A stretch of 10,555 nt of DNA, from NCBI GenBank assembly GCA_003561495.1, contig PWWM01000191.1:1-10555 (forward strand). Direction: 5' to 3'. The stretch comes from Gammaproteobacteria bacterium. Its GTDB lineage: Bacteria; Pseudomonadota; Gammaproteobacteria; Xanthomonadales; Wenzhouxiangellaceae. A program made the translations under genes and the position numbers. Shown here one piece after another: positions 1-6,916 of the stretch. The notes under the pieces are model-generated. The model saw only the letters and a program-made list of their open reading frames with translations. It was not told the DNA's origin and did not search any database. The first letter of the stretch is position 1, and each line of letters starts with the position of its first letter.

Positions 1-60
1 CGGGCAGTCGATAGGGTAGAAACGGTTTCGATTGTGAAGTCGCACCAGGGAATGCCCGTC

Positions 61-699
61 ATGTTGCTCCGAAATGTAAAGCTGATTACGTCATGGATCT
101 TTGTTGTGGGTGCATGCGTCACGCTTCCAGCGCCAATGTTTGCGCAGTCCTTCAATGTGGATCTTGGTGACGAGTTCGGTACTCCGGACGTTGACTATGC
201 GGCTGCCAGTGGTCAGGCCGGGTACTGGAACGAGGTTGTGGTCGAGCAGAGAAGCCTCGAAGATCTGGGCGAAGAAGATTCCGGGGTCACCATCGAGATC
301 TCTGCGACCGGTGATGGTCATGCCACGGCCAATGGGGACAGCAACGATGTGAGGCTGCTTGGTGATCAGATCTACGGCATGAGTGATGCGCCGTGGGAGG
401 TTCATTTCCACGGGCTGCTTAACGGCTTCTATAACGTCTATGTATATGCTCCGCAGCATACGATGGGTACCGGCGAAATGAGCGTGCAAGGCCAGGCCTT
501 CACCACTTTGCCGGGGAACCCGGGGGCGGAACTGATCGAGGGCAATAGCTGGGCAGTCAAGGAAATGGTGCTGGTTGACGATGGCGAATTGTCGATTAGT
601 GGCATGCCGGGTTCCATCAGTTTCGCCGGTCTGGCCGGGGTGCAATTGGTTTATAGCAAGATATTCGAAGATCGCTTTGAAAGCGGAATGTCGGAATAG
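61..699 (+). CDS. Secreted protein of unknown function with C-terminal IFEDRFE tail
   Basis: I do not recognise the family. The ATG at 61 is preferred because an AGGGA ribosome site (47-51) sits 9 nt upstream; a GTG at 34 and an ATG at 52 are in frame but have poorer context. This gives 212 residues. Residues 1-29 form a signal peptide (basic MLLRNVK start, hydrophobic core, likely cleavage after MFAQ). The mature part is acidic, with no internal cysteines, and alternates polar turns with short beta-like segments (FNVDLG, NVYVYAP, AGVQLVYS). This suggests a single beta-sandwich domain, which is inference only. The C-terminus carries IFEDRFE at residues 201-207, nearly the same tail as the beta-helix protein at 5181-6851. 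No membrane anchor or PEP-CTERM-type basic end is visible, so the protein is probably periplasmic or exported. The next gene starts 112 bp downstream on the same strand with its own ribosome site, and no functional link to it is evident. Confidence 0.75.
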   Translation: MLLRNVKLITSWIFVVGACVTLPAPMFAQSFNVDLGDEFGTPDVDYAAASGQAGYWNEVVVEQRSLEDLGEEDSGVTIEISATGDGHATANGDSNDVRLLGDQIYGMSDAPWEVHFHGLLNGFYNVYVYAPQHTMGTGEMSVQGQAFTTLPGNPGAELIEGNSWAVKEMVLVDDGELSISGMPGSISFAGLAGVQLVYSKIFEDRFESGMSE

Positions 700-762
700 G
701 GTAATACCGGTAGCGCGCTCACCTCGGGGACCGCCGTTCACCTGAGATCGGCACCGAGTTTC

Positions 763-789
763 TTGGCATATCAATAGTGGGGATATATT
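763..789 (+). promoter_or_regulatory. Possible weak sigma-70 promoter for the methyltransferase gene
   Basis: TTGGCA (763-768) is followed after 15 bp by TATATT (784-789), or after 17 bp by TATTGT (786-791). It lies just before a strong AGGAGG ribosome site (800-805). The leader would be very short and the match is modest, so this is tentative. Confidence 0.3.
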
Positions 790-811
790 GTTTCACCCTA
801 GGAGGATCAAC

Positions 812-1744
812 TTGACAGGTGCTGAAAAACACGGGGTGCTGGTGCTCGATGGCGGCATGGGGCAGGAGCTTCGCCGGCGAAGCAGCCAGCCGGCCTCGCC
901 ACTGTGGTCGGCCCAGGTGATGCTTGACGAGCCACACCTGGTCACCGAATCCCATCGCGATTTCATTGAAGACGGTGCCGCCGTGATCACGCTGAATACC
1001 TACAGCGCAACGCCCCACCGGCTGGAGCGAGACGGCGCGCCGGACCTGTTCGACCGGATCCACCGGGCGGCACTGGCTGCCGCCCGGCAGGCCCGCGAGG
1101 ACAGCGGAAAACACGTGCGCATCGCCGGTTGTCTGCCTCCCCTTGTGGCCAGCTATCGCCCCGAAGTGGCCCTTGACGATGAAACCGCCCATCGCGATTA
1201 CCGCCGCATCGTGGAAACACAGGCCAAGGAAGTCGACCTGTTCCTGTGCGAAACCATGGCTCTTGGCAGGGAAGCGCGAGTGGCAACCATCGAGGCCGCG
1301 CGCAGCAAGCTGCCGGTGTGGACCGCCTTTACCGTGGATGACGCCGACGGCACGAAGCTGCGTTCCGGTGAATCGCTGCTGGAAGCTGGCCGGGAAGTCA
1401 TCTCCGTCGGTGCGCAGGGTGTTCTCGTCAACTGCTCCATTCCCGAAGCGGTTGCAACTGCCATGGACGTCCTTTCTGAGCTCGACGTCCCATTTGGCGG
1501 TTATGCCAATGCCTTTACCTCTGTAGACGCCTTGCAGCCCGGCGGCACTGTCGATGTTCTGGAGTCACGCAAGGACCTCGACCCCGCCACCTATGCCGAA
1601 CATGCGCTTGGATGGGTACGAAAGGGCGCCAGCCTCGTCGGAGGCTGCTGCGAAGTCGGTCCGGACCACATCAAGGCGCTGGACGAGGCCTTGAGACATC
1701 GCGGCAAGATTACTGATCCCGACCATGGATTCAGCGGGGACTGA
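812..1744 (+). CDS. Homocysteine S-methyltransferase family protein
   Basis: Predicted cytosolic enzyme of the S-methyl_trans family (MmuM/YbgG-like), which transfers a methyl group from S-methylmethionine or a related donor to homocysteine to give methionine. The TTG at 812 is chosen because AGGAGG (800-805) lies 6 nt upstream; an in-frame TTG at 788 lies upstream of that ribosome site. The product is 310 residues, the usual length. The N-terminal strand VLVLDGGMGQEL matches the family's first barrel strand, and NTYSATPHRL is also typical. The three zinc cysteines are present: Cys208 in LVNCS and Cys279-Cys280 in GGCCEVGPDHI. There is no cobalamin or folate domain, so it is the short cobalamin-independent type. 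The methyl donor cannot be told from sequence. Its 3' end overlaps the convergent L,D-transpeptidase gene by 14 bp. Confidence 0.9.
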   Translation: MTGAEKHGVLVLDGGMGQELRRRSSQPASPLWSAQVMLDEPHLVTESHRDFIEDGAAVITLNTYSATPHRLERDGAPDLFDRIHRAALAAARQAREDSGKHVRIAGCLPPLVASYRPEVALDDETAHRDYRRIVETQAKEVDLFLCETMALGREARVATIEAARSKLPVWTAFTVDDADGTKLRSGESLLEAGREVISVGAQGVLVNCSIPEAVATAMDVLSELDVPFGGYANAFTSVDALQPGGTVDVLESRKDLDPATYAEHALGWVRKGASLVGGCCEVGPDHIKALDEALRHRGKITDPDHGFSGD

Positions 1745-2576
1745 CATCCCCCTCAGCATAGTTTCCCGGGTAGTAGCCCCTATCGGAAGAGGGCTCGTCG
1801 ACTCGTACCACACGAACAGGTCCTGAATGGGTCGGAGAGTCCAGCCGATAGCCCCGGCGTGTGACGGCCACCACCGGCGGATGGCCGTGCTGTTCAAACC
1901 AGTCGTGGGCCGGTTTGAGGGTTTGCCAGAAATCGACCCAGCGACGATGCGCATTCAGTGCCATGTTGTCTTCGGTCATGCGGAACGGGAAGACATGGAC
2001 CGGGAAGCTGCGCTGGCTGTGCCGCAGGGCGGCTTCGGCCAGCACGTAGATCTCTTCCATGGCTTCATCGGTCATGGCAAAGCAGCCGCGCGATTCGCAG
2101 CCGCCGTGGACCATGATGTTGCCGCCGGTGCGGCCAAGCGCGCGGTCATAACGGTTGGGATAGCCGATGTTGAATGACAGGTGATAATTGGAGTTCGGGT
2201 TCATCCAGCGGGCGCTGACTTCGTAAAAGCCTTCCGGCGCCTGCCAGTCCCCTTGCCGCACTTTCGGCCCAACGATACCCGAAACGTCACAGATCGGATA
2301 GTTGCGGAACAATTGATAACCTTTGTCGTTTTCGACCCACAATTCCAGCTCGCGCTCTTCCTTGAAGATGCGCAGGTAGATCGGGGCGCCCAGAAGCAGG
2401 GAACGCTCGGACAGCTCCTCGCTCAGTTGCGGAGCGACTCGTTCAGTGACAGCCAGCGAGCGTTCAGAAGTCGGGATGGTATCGGGCATGGAGGTCGCCA
2501 ATGTCGAGCAGGCCAGCGAACCGGCCAGTAAAAGGACCGTGGTTCGGGAAAAGAAGTGTGCCTGGCATGCGCGCAT
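1731..2576 (-). CDS. L,D-transpeptidase-fold (YafK/DpaA-like) envelope protein
   Basis: Envelope enzyme of the YkuD/L,D-transpeptidase superfamily, 281 residues. The N-terminus is a signal peptide (TTVLLLAGSLAC); Cys23 fits a relaxed lipobox, so it may be a lipoprotein, though cleavage near ATS is also possible. The catalytic domain spans about residues 65-200. It shows the YafK signature: an SGIVGPKVRQGD segment, a MNPNSNYHLSFNIGYPNRYD block, and the active-site run HGGCESRGCFAMTD with His157 and nucleophile Cys165. In this subfamily E. coli DpaA (YafK) releases Braun lipoprotein from peptidoglycan instead of making cross-links, so either a hydrolytic or a transpeptidase role is possible. 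A further 80 residues of low-complexity polar tail follow the domain. The gene is monocistronic, divergent from argG and convergent with the methyltransferase gene, with a good promoter just upstream (2605-2633). No strong ribosome site is seen before the ATG. Confidence 0.88.
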   Translation of the reverse strand: MRACQAHFFSRTTVLLLAGSLACSTLATSMPDTIPTSERSLAVTERVAPQLSEELSERSLLLGAPIYLRIFKEERELELWVENDKGYQLFRNYPICDVSGIVGPKVRQGDWQAPEGFYEVSARWMNPNSNYHLSFNIGYPNRYDRALGRTGGNIMVHGGCESRGCFAMTDEAMEEIYVLAEAALRHSQRSFPVHVFPFRMTEDNMALNAHRRWVDFWQTLKPAHDWFEQHGHPPVVAVTRRGYRLDSPTHSGPVRVVRVDEPSSDRGYYPGNYAEGDVSPR

Positions 2577-2604
2577 TGGTCAGCTGGAGACGAATTTGTC
2601 GCTG

Positions 2605-2633
2605 ATCATACCGGATGTCTGCCTGCGAGCCAA
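2605..2633 (-). promoter_or_regulatory. Sigma-70-like promoter of the L,D-transpeptidase gene
   Basis: On the minus strand TTGGCT (2628-2633) and TATGAT (2605-2610) are separated by exactly 17 bp. The -10 matches consensus at 5 of 6 positions and the -35 at 4 of 6. The predicted start of transcription is near 2598, about 22 nt before the ATG at 2576. The 121-bp gap is shared with argG, for which I see no convincing promoter. Confidence 0.55.
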
Positions 2634-2697
2634 TCGACCGCGGTAAACTCAGGTCTTGATTTCGAAACCGACCCAGATTGCGGGAACCCAGACGAAC

Positions 2698-3897
2698 ATG
2701 AACTCCAACCAGCCCATTGTCCTGGCCTTTTCCGGCGGACTGGACACCAGCTATTGCGTGCTGGCCCTGAAACAGCGGGGCTTTGAAGTGCACACTGCTT
2801 TTGTCGATACCGGTGGTATCGATTCTGAACAAAAGGCCTGGATTGCCGATCGTGCCCGGGCTCTGGGCGCGGTCGAGCATCATGAGCTGGATGCCTCGCA
2901 GCCTCTGTGGGATCAGTTCGTGGTGCCGTTGTTGTGGTCCGGGGCGCGCATGCTCGAGCAGTATCCGATGCTGTGTTCGGATCGCTACGTGATCGTCGAG
3001 CAGTGCCTGAAACTGGCTGATGAATTGGGCACGAAGCATTTTGCCCATGGCTGTACCGGCATGGGCAATGACCAGTTGCGCTTTGATCAGTCGGTGCGCT
3101 CGCTCGGTGACTATCGGATTCATGCCCCGATTCGCGAGCTGCAGCGCGAGACCCGTAATGTGCGTGCTCATGAACTGGAGCTGATGGCCGAGGCCGGTGT
3201 CGAGGTGCCGACCTCGGCCAGTCGTTATTCGATCAACGAGAATCTGCTCGGCGTCACTCTGTCGGGCCAGGAAATCGATGAGTTCGGGGGGCCGGGCGAG
3301 GATACCCATGTCTGGTGCCGGCCGCGCGCCGAATGGCCGGATCAGGCAATGGAATTGACCATCGGATTCGAGGCTGGTCGGGCCGTCAGCCTGAATGATC
3401 AGCCCATGGAGGGACCGAAGTTGCTGGCCGAACTCAACCGGCAACTGGGCGCTTACGGTGTTGGTCGGCACATTTATACCGGTGATGTTTCGATTGGGCT
3501 GAAGGGTCGTATCGTGTTTGAATGCCCGGGCATTGATGGGCTGATGATCGCTCAGCGCGCGCTCCGAGAAGCGGTCAATACCCGCCTGCAGAACCAGTTT
3601 CAGCAGACCATCGCCAATCGCTGGGCGGAACTGGTTTACACCGGCTTTTTCTTCGAACCGCACAAGGTCGATCTGGAAATTTACCTGGAATCGGCCAATC
3701 GCTTTGTGACCGGCGTGGTCCGCCTGGCCACTGCCGGCGGCAGCGTGCAGGCCGTGGCGGTCGGCTCGCGTTACCTGCTCAAGGATCCGGACTCGGTCTA
3801 TGCCCAATCCGCCGGCTGGACCCCGGAAGAGGCCGAAGGCTTCGTCAAACTCATCGGTCAGAGCTCGACCTTGGCGGCACGGGTTCGAAAACCTTGA
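2698..3897 (+). CDS. argG: Argininosuccinate synthase, Xanthomonas type
   Basis: Cytosolic ligase joining citrulline and aspartate with ATP to give argininosuccinate, the penultimate step of arginine synthesis. The ATG at 2698 gives 399 residues, the usual size, and places the ATP-binding motif FSGGLDTS at residues 11-18 as in the family. An upstream TTG at 2656 would add 14 residues with no family support. Further landmarks are SDRYVIVE, HGCTGMGNDQLRFD (from His117), the YSINENLLGVTLSG block, and YTGDVSIGLKGRIVFE. The TGMGNDQ and INENLLG variants (in place of TGKGNDQ and IDENLWG) are those I recall from Xanthomonas ArgG. Its partner argE' follows 185 bp downstream on the same strand, so the two are probably co-transcribed across the intervening repeat. 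The last codons lie at the edge of that repeat. The enzyme call is firm; the subtype rests on recalled motifs. Confidence 0.95.
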   Translation: MNSNQPIVLAFSGGLDTSYCVLALKQRGFEVHTAFVDTGGIDSEQKAWIADRARALGAVEHHELDASQPLWDQFVVPLLWSGARMLEQYPMLCSDRYVIVEQCLKLADELGTKHFAHGCTGMGNDQLRFDQSVRSLGDYRIHAPIRELQRETRNVRAHELELMAEAGVEVPTSASRYSINENLLGVTLSGQEIDEFGGPGEDTHVWCRPRAEWPDQAMELTIGFEAGRAVSLNDQPMEGPKLLAELNRQLGAYGVGRHIYTGDVSIGLKGRIVFECPGIDGLMIAQRALREAVNTRLQNQFQQTIANRWAELVYTGFFFEPHKVDLEIYLESANRFVTGVVRLATAGGSVQAVAVGSRYLLKDPDSVYAQSAGWTPEEAEGFVKLIGQSSTLAARVRKP

Positions 3898-4063
3898 AAA
3901 CCTTTGGAACGCAAAGACGCAAAGATTAAGGATCGGTTGAAAAAATGAATGCAGATGCGCCGGCTTGCGTTTTCCCGCAGGAGTTTGGACCCGGATGTCC
4001 GAGCCATGATTTCAAGCCATGCCTTTCTTGGCGTCTTCGCGTCTTTGCGTTTGCAAGGTTTTG
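3888..4063. repeat. Inverted-arm element built from an 8-bp tandem unit
   Basis: The argG-argE' spacer is framed by inverted arms. The left arm (3897-3924) reads AAAACCTTTG then AACGCAAAGACGCAAAG; the right arm (4035-4062) is its near-exact reverse complement, with 16 of 17 matches over the core pairs 3908-3924 and 4035-4051 plus a matching AAAACCTTG block. Within the arms the sequence has an 8-bp period: TTGGCGTC, TTCGCGTC, TTTGCGTT at 4028-4051. AAAACCTT also occurs twice in tandem on the left (3888 and 3897). The roughly 110-bp interior shows no ORF of note. From memory, this kind of sequence (mistranslated as AKTQRRKDAK-like peptides) is scattered through many unrelated bacterial genomes. 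It could form a large hairpin in the argG-argE' mRNA. The inverted repeat is seen directly; the family identity is recalled. Confidence 0.75.
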
Positions 4064-4082
4064 AGTTTTAGGGTGTTGTTAC

Positions 4083-5165
4083 ATGACTGAACGGCTTCTG
4101 TATCACCTTGCTGCATTGCTGGCTTGTGACAGTCAGAATCCGCCGCGTGATATCGATGGCGATGCTTCGATGTTTCGGCATTGCCGAAAGACACTGGAGG
4201 CGGCCGGTTTCACCGTTGAAATCGACGACTACGGCGATGGCCATGTCAACCTGTTTGCCCGACGGGGTGAGCCTGATGTGTTGTTCAACTGCCATCTCGA
4301 CACCGTTCCGGTGGGTGAGGGCTGGACCAGGCCGGCGTTGGAATTGACAGTCGAGGGCGGACGTGCCTGGGGACGGGGCGCCTGTGACATCAAGGGGGCG
4401 GCGGCGGCCTTGCTGACGGTGGCCGAGTCCACCGATGAACCGATGGCCATCCTGTTTTCCAGCGACGAGGAAGGGGCCGGTGGTTGCTGTGTGAAGAATT
4501 TTCTGGCCGCACCGCAAAACCGCGAATTTTCGCAGGTGGTGGTGTGCGAGCCGACCGGCTGTGAGGCCATCCTGGCCCATCGTGGTTTTCTTTCGGTCAA
4601 GGGCCGGTTTTTCGGGGTGATGGGGCATTCATCCGAATTTCGCGCATTGGCTGACAACGCCAATCACCGCGCCGCTCGCTGGTTGGGCGCCGCGCTGGAT
4701 TACTGCCAGGCCGAAGCCGATGCGGGCCGGCATACCTGCTTCAATCTGGGGCTTTTCAACGGTGGCACCAAGTCCAATGTCATTGCCGGGGATGCCCGCG
4801 TGCATTACTCGGCCCGGCTGGGTCCGGGTCAATCCAATGAAAAACTGTTCGATGCGCTCAAAGGTCTCGCCGGGGCCGAGCGGTGGGTGGAGTGGGACAT
4901 TCCCTTTGCCGGACCGCCGCTGCCGGCCGGCGGCCGGGACGATGAGGGTTCACGCGCCTTCTGCCGGCAACATGGATTGAACATCGGAGAACCGGTCGGC
5001 TTCTGGACCGAGGCTTCGCTGTTTTCCGATGCGGGTCTGCATGCGCTGGTGCTCGGCCCGGGCGATATCGCCCAGGCCCACGCAGTGGATGAGTGGGTCG
5101 CGCTCGAACAACTCAAACGCGCCTTCACTACCTACCTCGACATCGTCGGCTCCGCCAAATACTGA
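4083..5165 (+). CDS. argE: M20 deacetylase, likely N-acetyl-L-citrulline deacetylase (ArgE')
   Basis: Cytosolic dinuclear-zinc M20 amidohydrolase, 360 residues. Metal and catalytic residues are all present: His71 and Asp73 (HLDTVP), bridging Asp102 (GACDIKG), general base Glu129 with Glu130 (SSDEE), Glu156 (CEPT) and His333 (IAQAH); His182 (MGHSS) begins the dimerisation region. The C-terminal block FWTEASLFSDAG followed by GPGDIAQAHAVDEW closely matches what I recall of Xanthomonas ArgE', which removes acetyl from N-acetylcitrulline to give citrulline, the substrate of ArgG. Having argG immediately upstream supports that reading over a plain acetylornithine deacetylase, though the specificity is inferred. 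The ATG at 4083 has an AGGGTG ribosome site (4070-4075) 7 nt upstream, immediately after the repeat arm. The partner N-acetylornithine transcarbamylase is not in this window. The gene converges with the beta-helix gene, leaving a 15-bp gap. Confidence 0.9.
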   Translation: MTERLLYHLAALLACDSQNPPRDIDGDASMFRHCRKTLEAAGFTVEIDDYGDGHVNLFARRGEPDVLFNCHLDTVPVGEGWTRPALELTVEGGRAWGRGACDIKGAAAALLTVAESTDEPMAILFSSDEEGAGGCCVKNFLAAPQNREFSQVVVCEPTGCEAILAHRGFLSVKGRFFGVMGHSSEFRALADNANHRAARWLGAALDYCQAEADAGRHTCFNLGLFNGGTKSNVIAGDARVHYSARLGPGQSNEKLFDALKGLAGAERWVEWDIPFAGPPLPAGGRDDEGSRAFCRQHGLNIGEPVGFWTEASLFSDAGLHALVLGPGDIAQAHAVDEWVALEQLKRAFTTYLDIVGSAKY

Positions 5166-5180
5166 ATCGCTTCGACCGTC

Positions 5181-6851
5181 TTACCCATCGGTTGTCTCGA
5201 ACCGGTCGTCAAAGATGTCATCAAGCTCCGCCGGGACCGTGAAACTGGCCTGAACACTGCAGTCTTCCTGGATATTGACCGCTTCCCAGGTGCTGCCATC
5301 GACAAGCTCCGGGTTGCAGGTATCGCCGGTGACCTCATCGACCTCCCAGTCGGGGTCGGACGTGACCGTGAAGCTGGCAGCTTCTCCTTCGGCAACCACC
5401 TGCTCTTGCGGTGTGATGCTGCCATTGCCGCTGACCACCGAAGCAGTCACGGTATAGGAGAGAAAGAATTCATACGGTCCGAGATCGACGGTGCCGTCCA
5501 CGATTCGGGCATTGCTATCCAGGTCCACCGGCAGCGGCTCCGAGGTATTGCCGTCGCCGTCCAGGTCGAATTCATCGGGCGGCAGCAGGTCGTTGTCGCC
5601 CTGACCGATGGTCGGCGAGTCTTCCTGCATGCGCAGATTGCCGTAGTTATCGTTGTTCAGATCAGGAAGTCGAATGACTTTGGGCTCGTTGGCTGACTCT
5701 GTGCCATCAAGATTGCCGTTGGTTCCACCGGCCAGATTCTCGACAAGGCTGTGGCTGGCGTGATCATTCATGTTGAAGTCGTTGATCGGACTGCCGGCCC
5801 CATGACCCCAGAAGATGCTGTTATTGATGGTGACTTCTGCCTGGAACTGATCTATCGCGCCCGGTCCATCATTGGACAAATTCCCCCAGGCGGTCACGTG
5901 GGTCAGCGAGACTTCGCCGCCCTCCACGTTTTGCAGCATGCCGCCACGAGCCCCCTTATTGCCGACGAACAGCCCGTTGACGAGATCGATCGTGCAGTTG
6001 TTGCAGGTGATGGCGCCACCCTGGTCGGACTCGTTGGCCAGAAAGCGCACATTCACGGCCCGGAATCCATTTCCGGTACTGTAGAGGGCCCCGCCATTGT
6101 TTGTGGAGCTGTTTTCCTGGAAGGTGACATCGATCAGTGTCGGCTGGCTGTTCGATCCATCGATGCGAATTCCGCCGCCACGCTCGGACCTGTTGAACAT
6201 GAAGTTGACAGAGCGCAGTTCGGGCGAGGCGTTGGTGACGAATATTCCACCCCCGCGGGAGTCGGTGAAATTGCCTACGAGGTTGACGTTCGCGACGACC
6301 ATTCCGTCCCCGTTGGCGATTCGCATGCCGCCGCCATCGCCGCCACCGTCAGCCGCGGTGATTGTGAAACCATCGATGCGAGTGCCCGGACCGGCAGTGT
6401 TGATATTCACGATTCGACTTGCATTGTCGCCCACAATGTCAGTAGGCGAATTGGCGATCAAGGCCTCGTCGTCACCATCGACATCGCCGCTGAGAATAGT
6501 CTGATTGGCGACCCACTCACGATCGTCCAGTTTGGACTCATCGCCCGCAAAGCCGCCATACAGCCGAACGCCAGCGAGAAGCCCAAATGAACTTGAGGCG
6601 TCGGCAGGGGTGTAGAGGCCGGCGGCGACCCAGATCTCATCACCGCTCTGGGCCTGGTCAATCGCATCGAACAGTTCGAGGAAGGCATCGTCCCAGGAAG
6701 TGCCGTCGTTGGTGCCATCCGTGGCTGACTGGTCCACATAAATGATGCCGTTACCGCGCACCTCGGCCGCCACGGGCGAAACCAGTATCAGGCTCAGCGC
6801 CAGGCCGGTCGCGGCCGCTGCGATTGCGCAGGTTTTGATAAATATCGTCAT
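5181..6851 (-). CDS. Secreted parallel beta-helix protein (choice-of-anchor-Q type) with IFDDRFE tail
   Basis: Exported protein of 556 residues. The start ATG at 6851 has an AGAGGGAA ribosome site about 5 nt upstream. Residues 1-29 are a signal peptide ending SPVAA. Residues 35-81 carry the usual opening of these proteins (IIYVDQSATDGTNDGTSWDDA, then WVAAGLYTP). About 145-390 form right-handed beta-helix rungs with repeated GGG(I/M) turns and asparagine ladders. A calcium-type loop DLDGDGN lies at 429-435 and the VDLGPYEF signature at 455-462. Residues 465-538 are a divergent InlB B-repeat-like domain with Cys512 and Cys531, a likely disulfide. The tail IFDDRFE is at 546-552. Such proteins are usually surface or secreted adhesins or polysaccharide-binding factors; there is no visible lyase active site, so the role is unknown. 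Upstream lie a tail remnant and a candidate operator (7042-7069), suggesting control by the neighbouring AraC-type regulators. Confidence 0.88.
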   Translation of the reverse strand: MTIFIKTCAIAAAATGLALSLILVSPVAAEVRGNGIIYVDQSATDGTNDGTSWDDAFLELFDAIDQAQSGDEIWVAAGLYTPADASSSFGLLAGVRLYGGFAGDESKLDDREWVANQTILSGDVDGDDEALIANSPTDIVGDNASRIVNINTAGPGTRIDGFTITAADGGGDGGGMRIANGDGMVVANVNLVGNFTDSRGGGIFVTNASPELRSVNFMFNRSERGGGIRIDGSNSQPTLIDVTFQENSSTNNGGALYSTGNGFRAVNVRFLANESDQGGAITCNNCTIDLVNGLFVGNKGARGGMLQNVEGGEVSLTHVTAWGNLSNDGPGAIDQFQAEVTINNSIFWGHGAGSPINDFNMNDHASHSLVENLAGGTNGNLDGTESANEPKVIRLPDLNNDNYGNLRMQEDSPTIGQGDNDLLPPDEFDLDGDGNTSEPLPVDLDSNARIVDGTVDLGPYEFFLSYTVTASVVSGNGSITPQEQVVAEGEAASFTVTSDPDWEVDEVTGDTCNPELVDGSTWEAVNIQEDCSVQASFTVPAELDDIFDDRFETTDG

Positions 6852-6916
6852 GGTGTTCCCTCTAAGATATGGATCGGTTCAATTTTGTTCGAAGCGATCG
6901 ACAAATACTTCATCAT
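6848..6916 (-). CDS. Possible 22-residue ORF linking the mini-ORF to the beta-helix gene
   Basis: An ATG at 6916 overlaps the stop of the 20-residue ORF (ATGA), and this 22-residue frame ends in a TGA that overlaps the ATG of the beta-helix gene (ATGA again at 6848-6851). The peptide begins MMKYLSIASN and has no recognised similarity. It overlaps the DRFE remnant in another frame. The arrangement would permit translational coupling through the leader, but ATGA overlaps of this kind also arise by chance. Low confidence as a real gene. Confidence 0.2.
   Translation of the reverse strand: MMKYLSIASNKIEPIHILEGTP

Noticed and set aside
788..811. Earlier TTG start for the methyltransferase
   Set aside because: It lies upstream of the strong AGGAGG ribosome site at 800-805, which instead serves the in-frame TTG at 812.
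2464..3807. 447-codon open frame on the minus strand opposite argG
   Set aside because: It lies wholly antisense to a well-conserved argG and the end of the L,D-transpeptidase gene, and shows no family motif. It is a by-product of GC-rich codon use.
3995..4002. ATGTCCGA inside the argG-argE' spacer as a third operator site
   Set aside because: Only one half-site is present, with no partner 21 bp away and no ATGTC at the expected offset; a chance match is likely.
4012..4194. 60-codon minus-strand frame ending in a QTQRREDAKKG peptide
   Set aside because: It is a translation of the octamer repeat arm and of the start of argE' antisense, a known type of spurious ORF.
5173..5208. CGACCG/CGGTCG inverted repeat between argE' and the beta-helix gene as a bidirectional terminator
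   Set aside because: The arms are only 6 bp with a long loop, fall partly in coding sequence and have no T-tract.
5751..6590. 279-codon plus-strand frame opposite the beta-helix gene
   Set aside because: The opposite strand has a signal peptide, clear beta-helix repeats and signature motifs; this frame shows none of its own.
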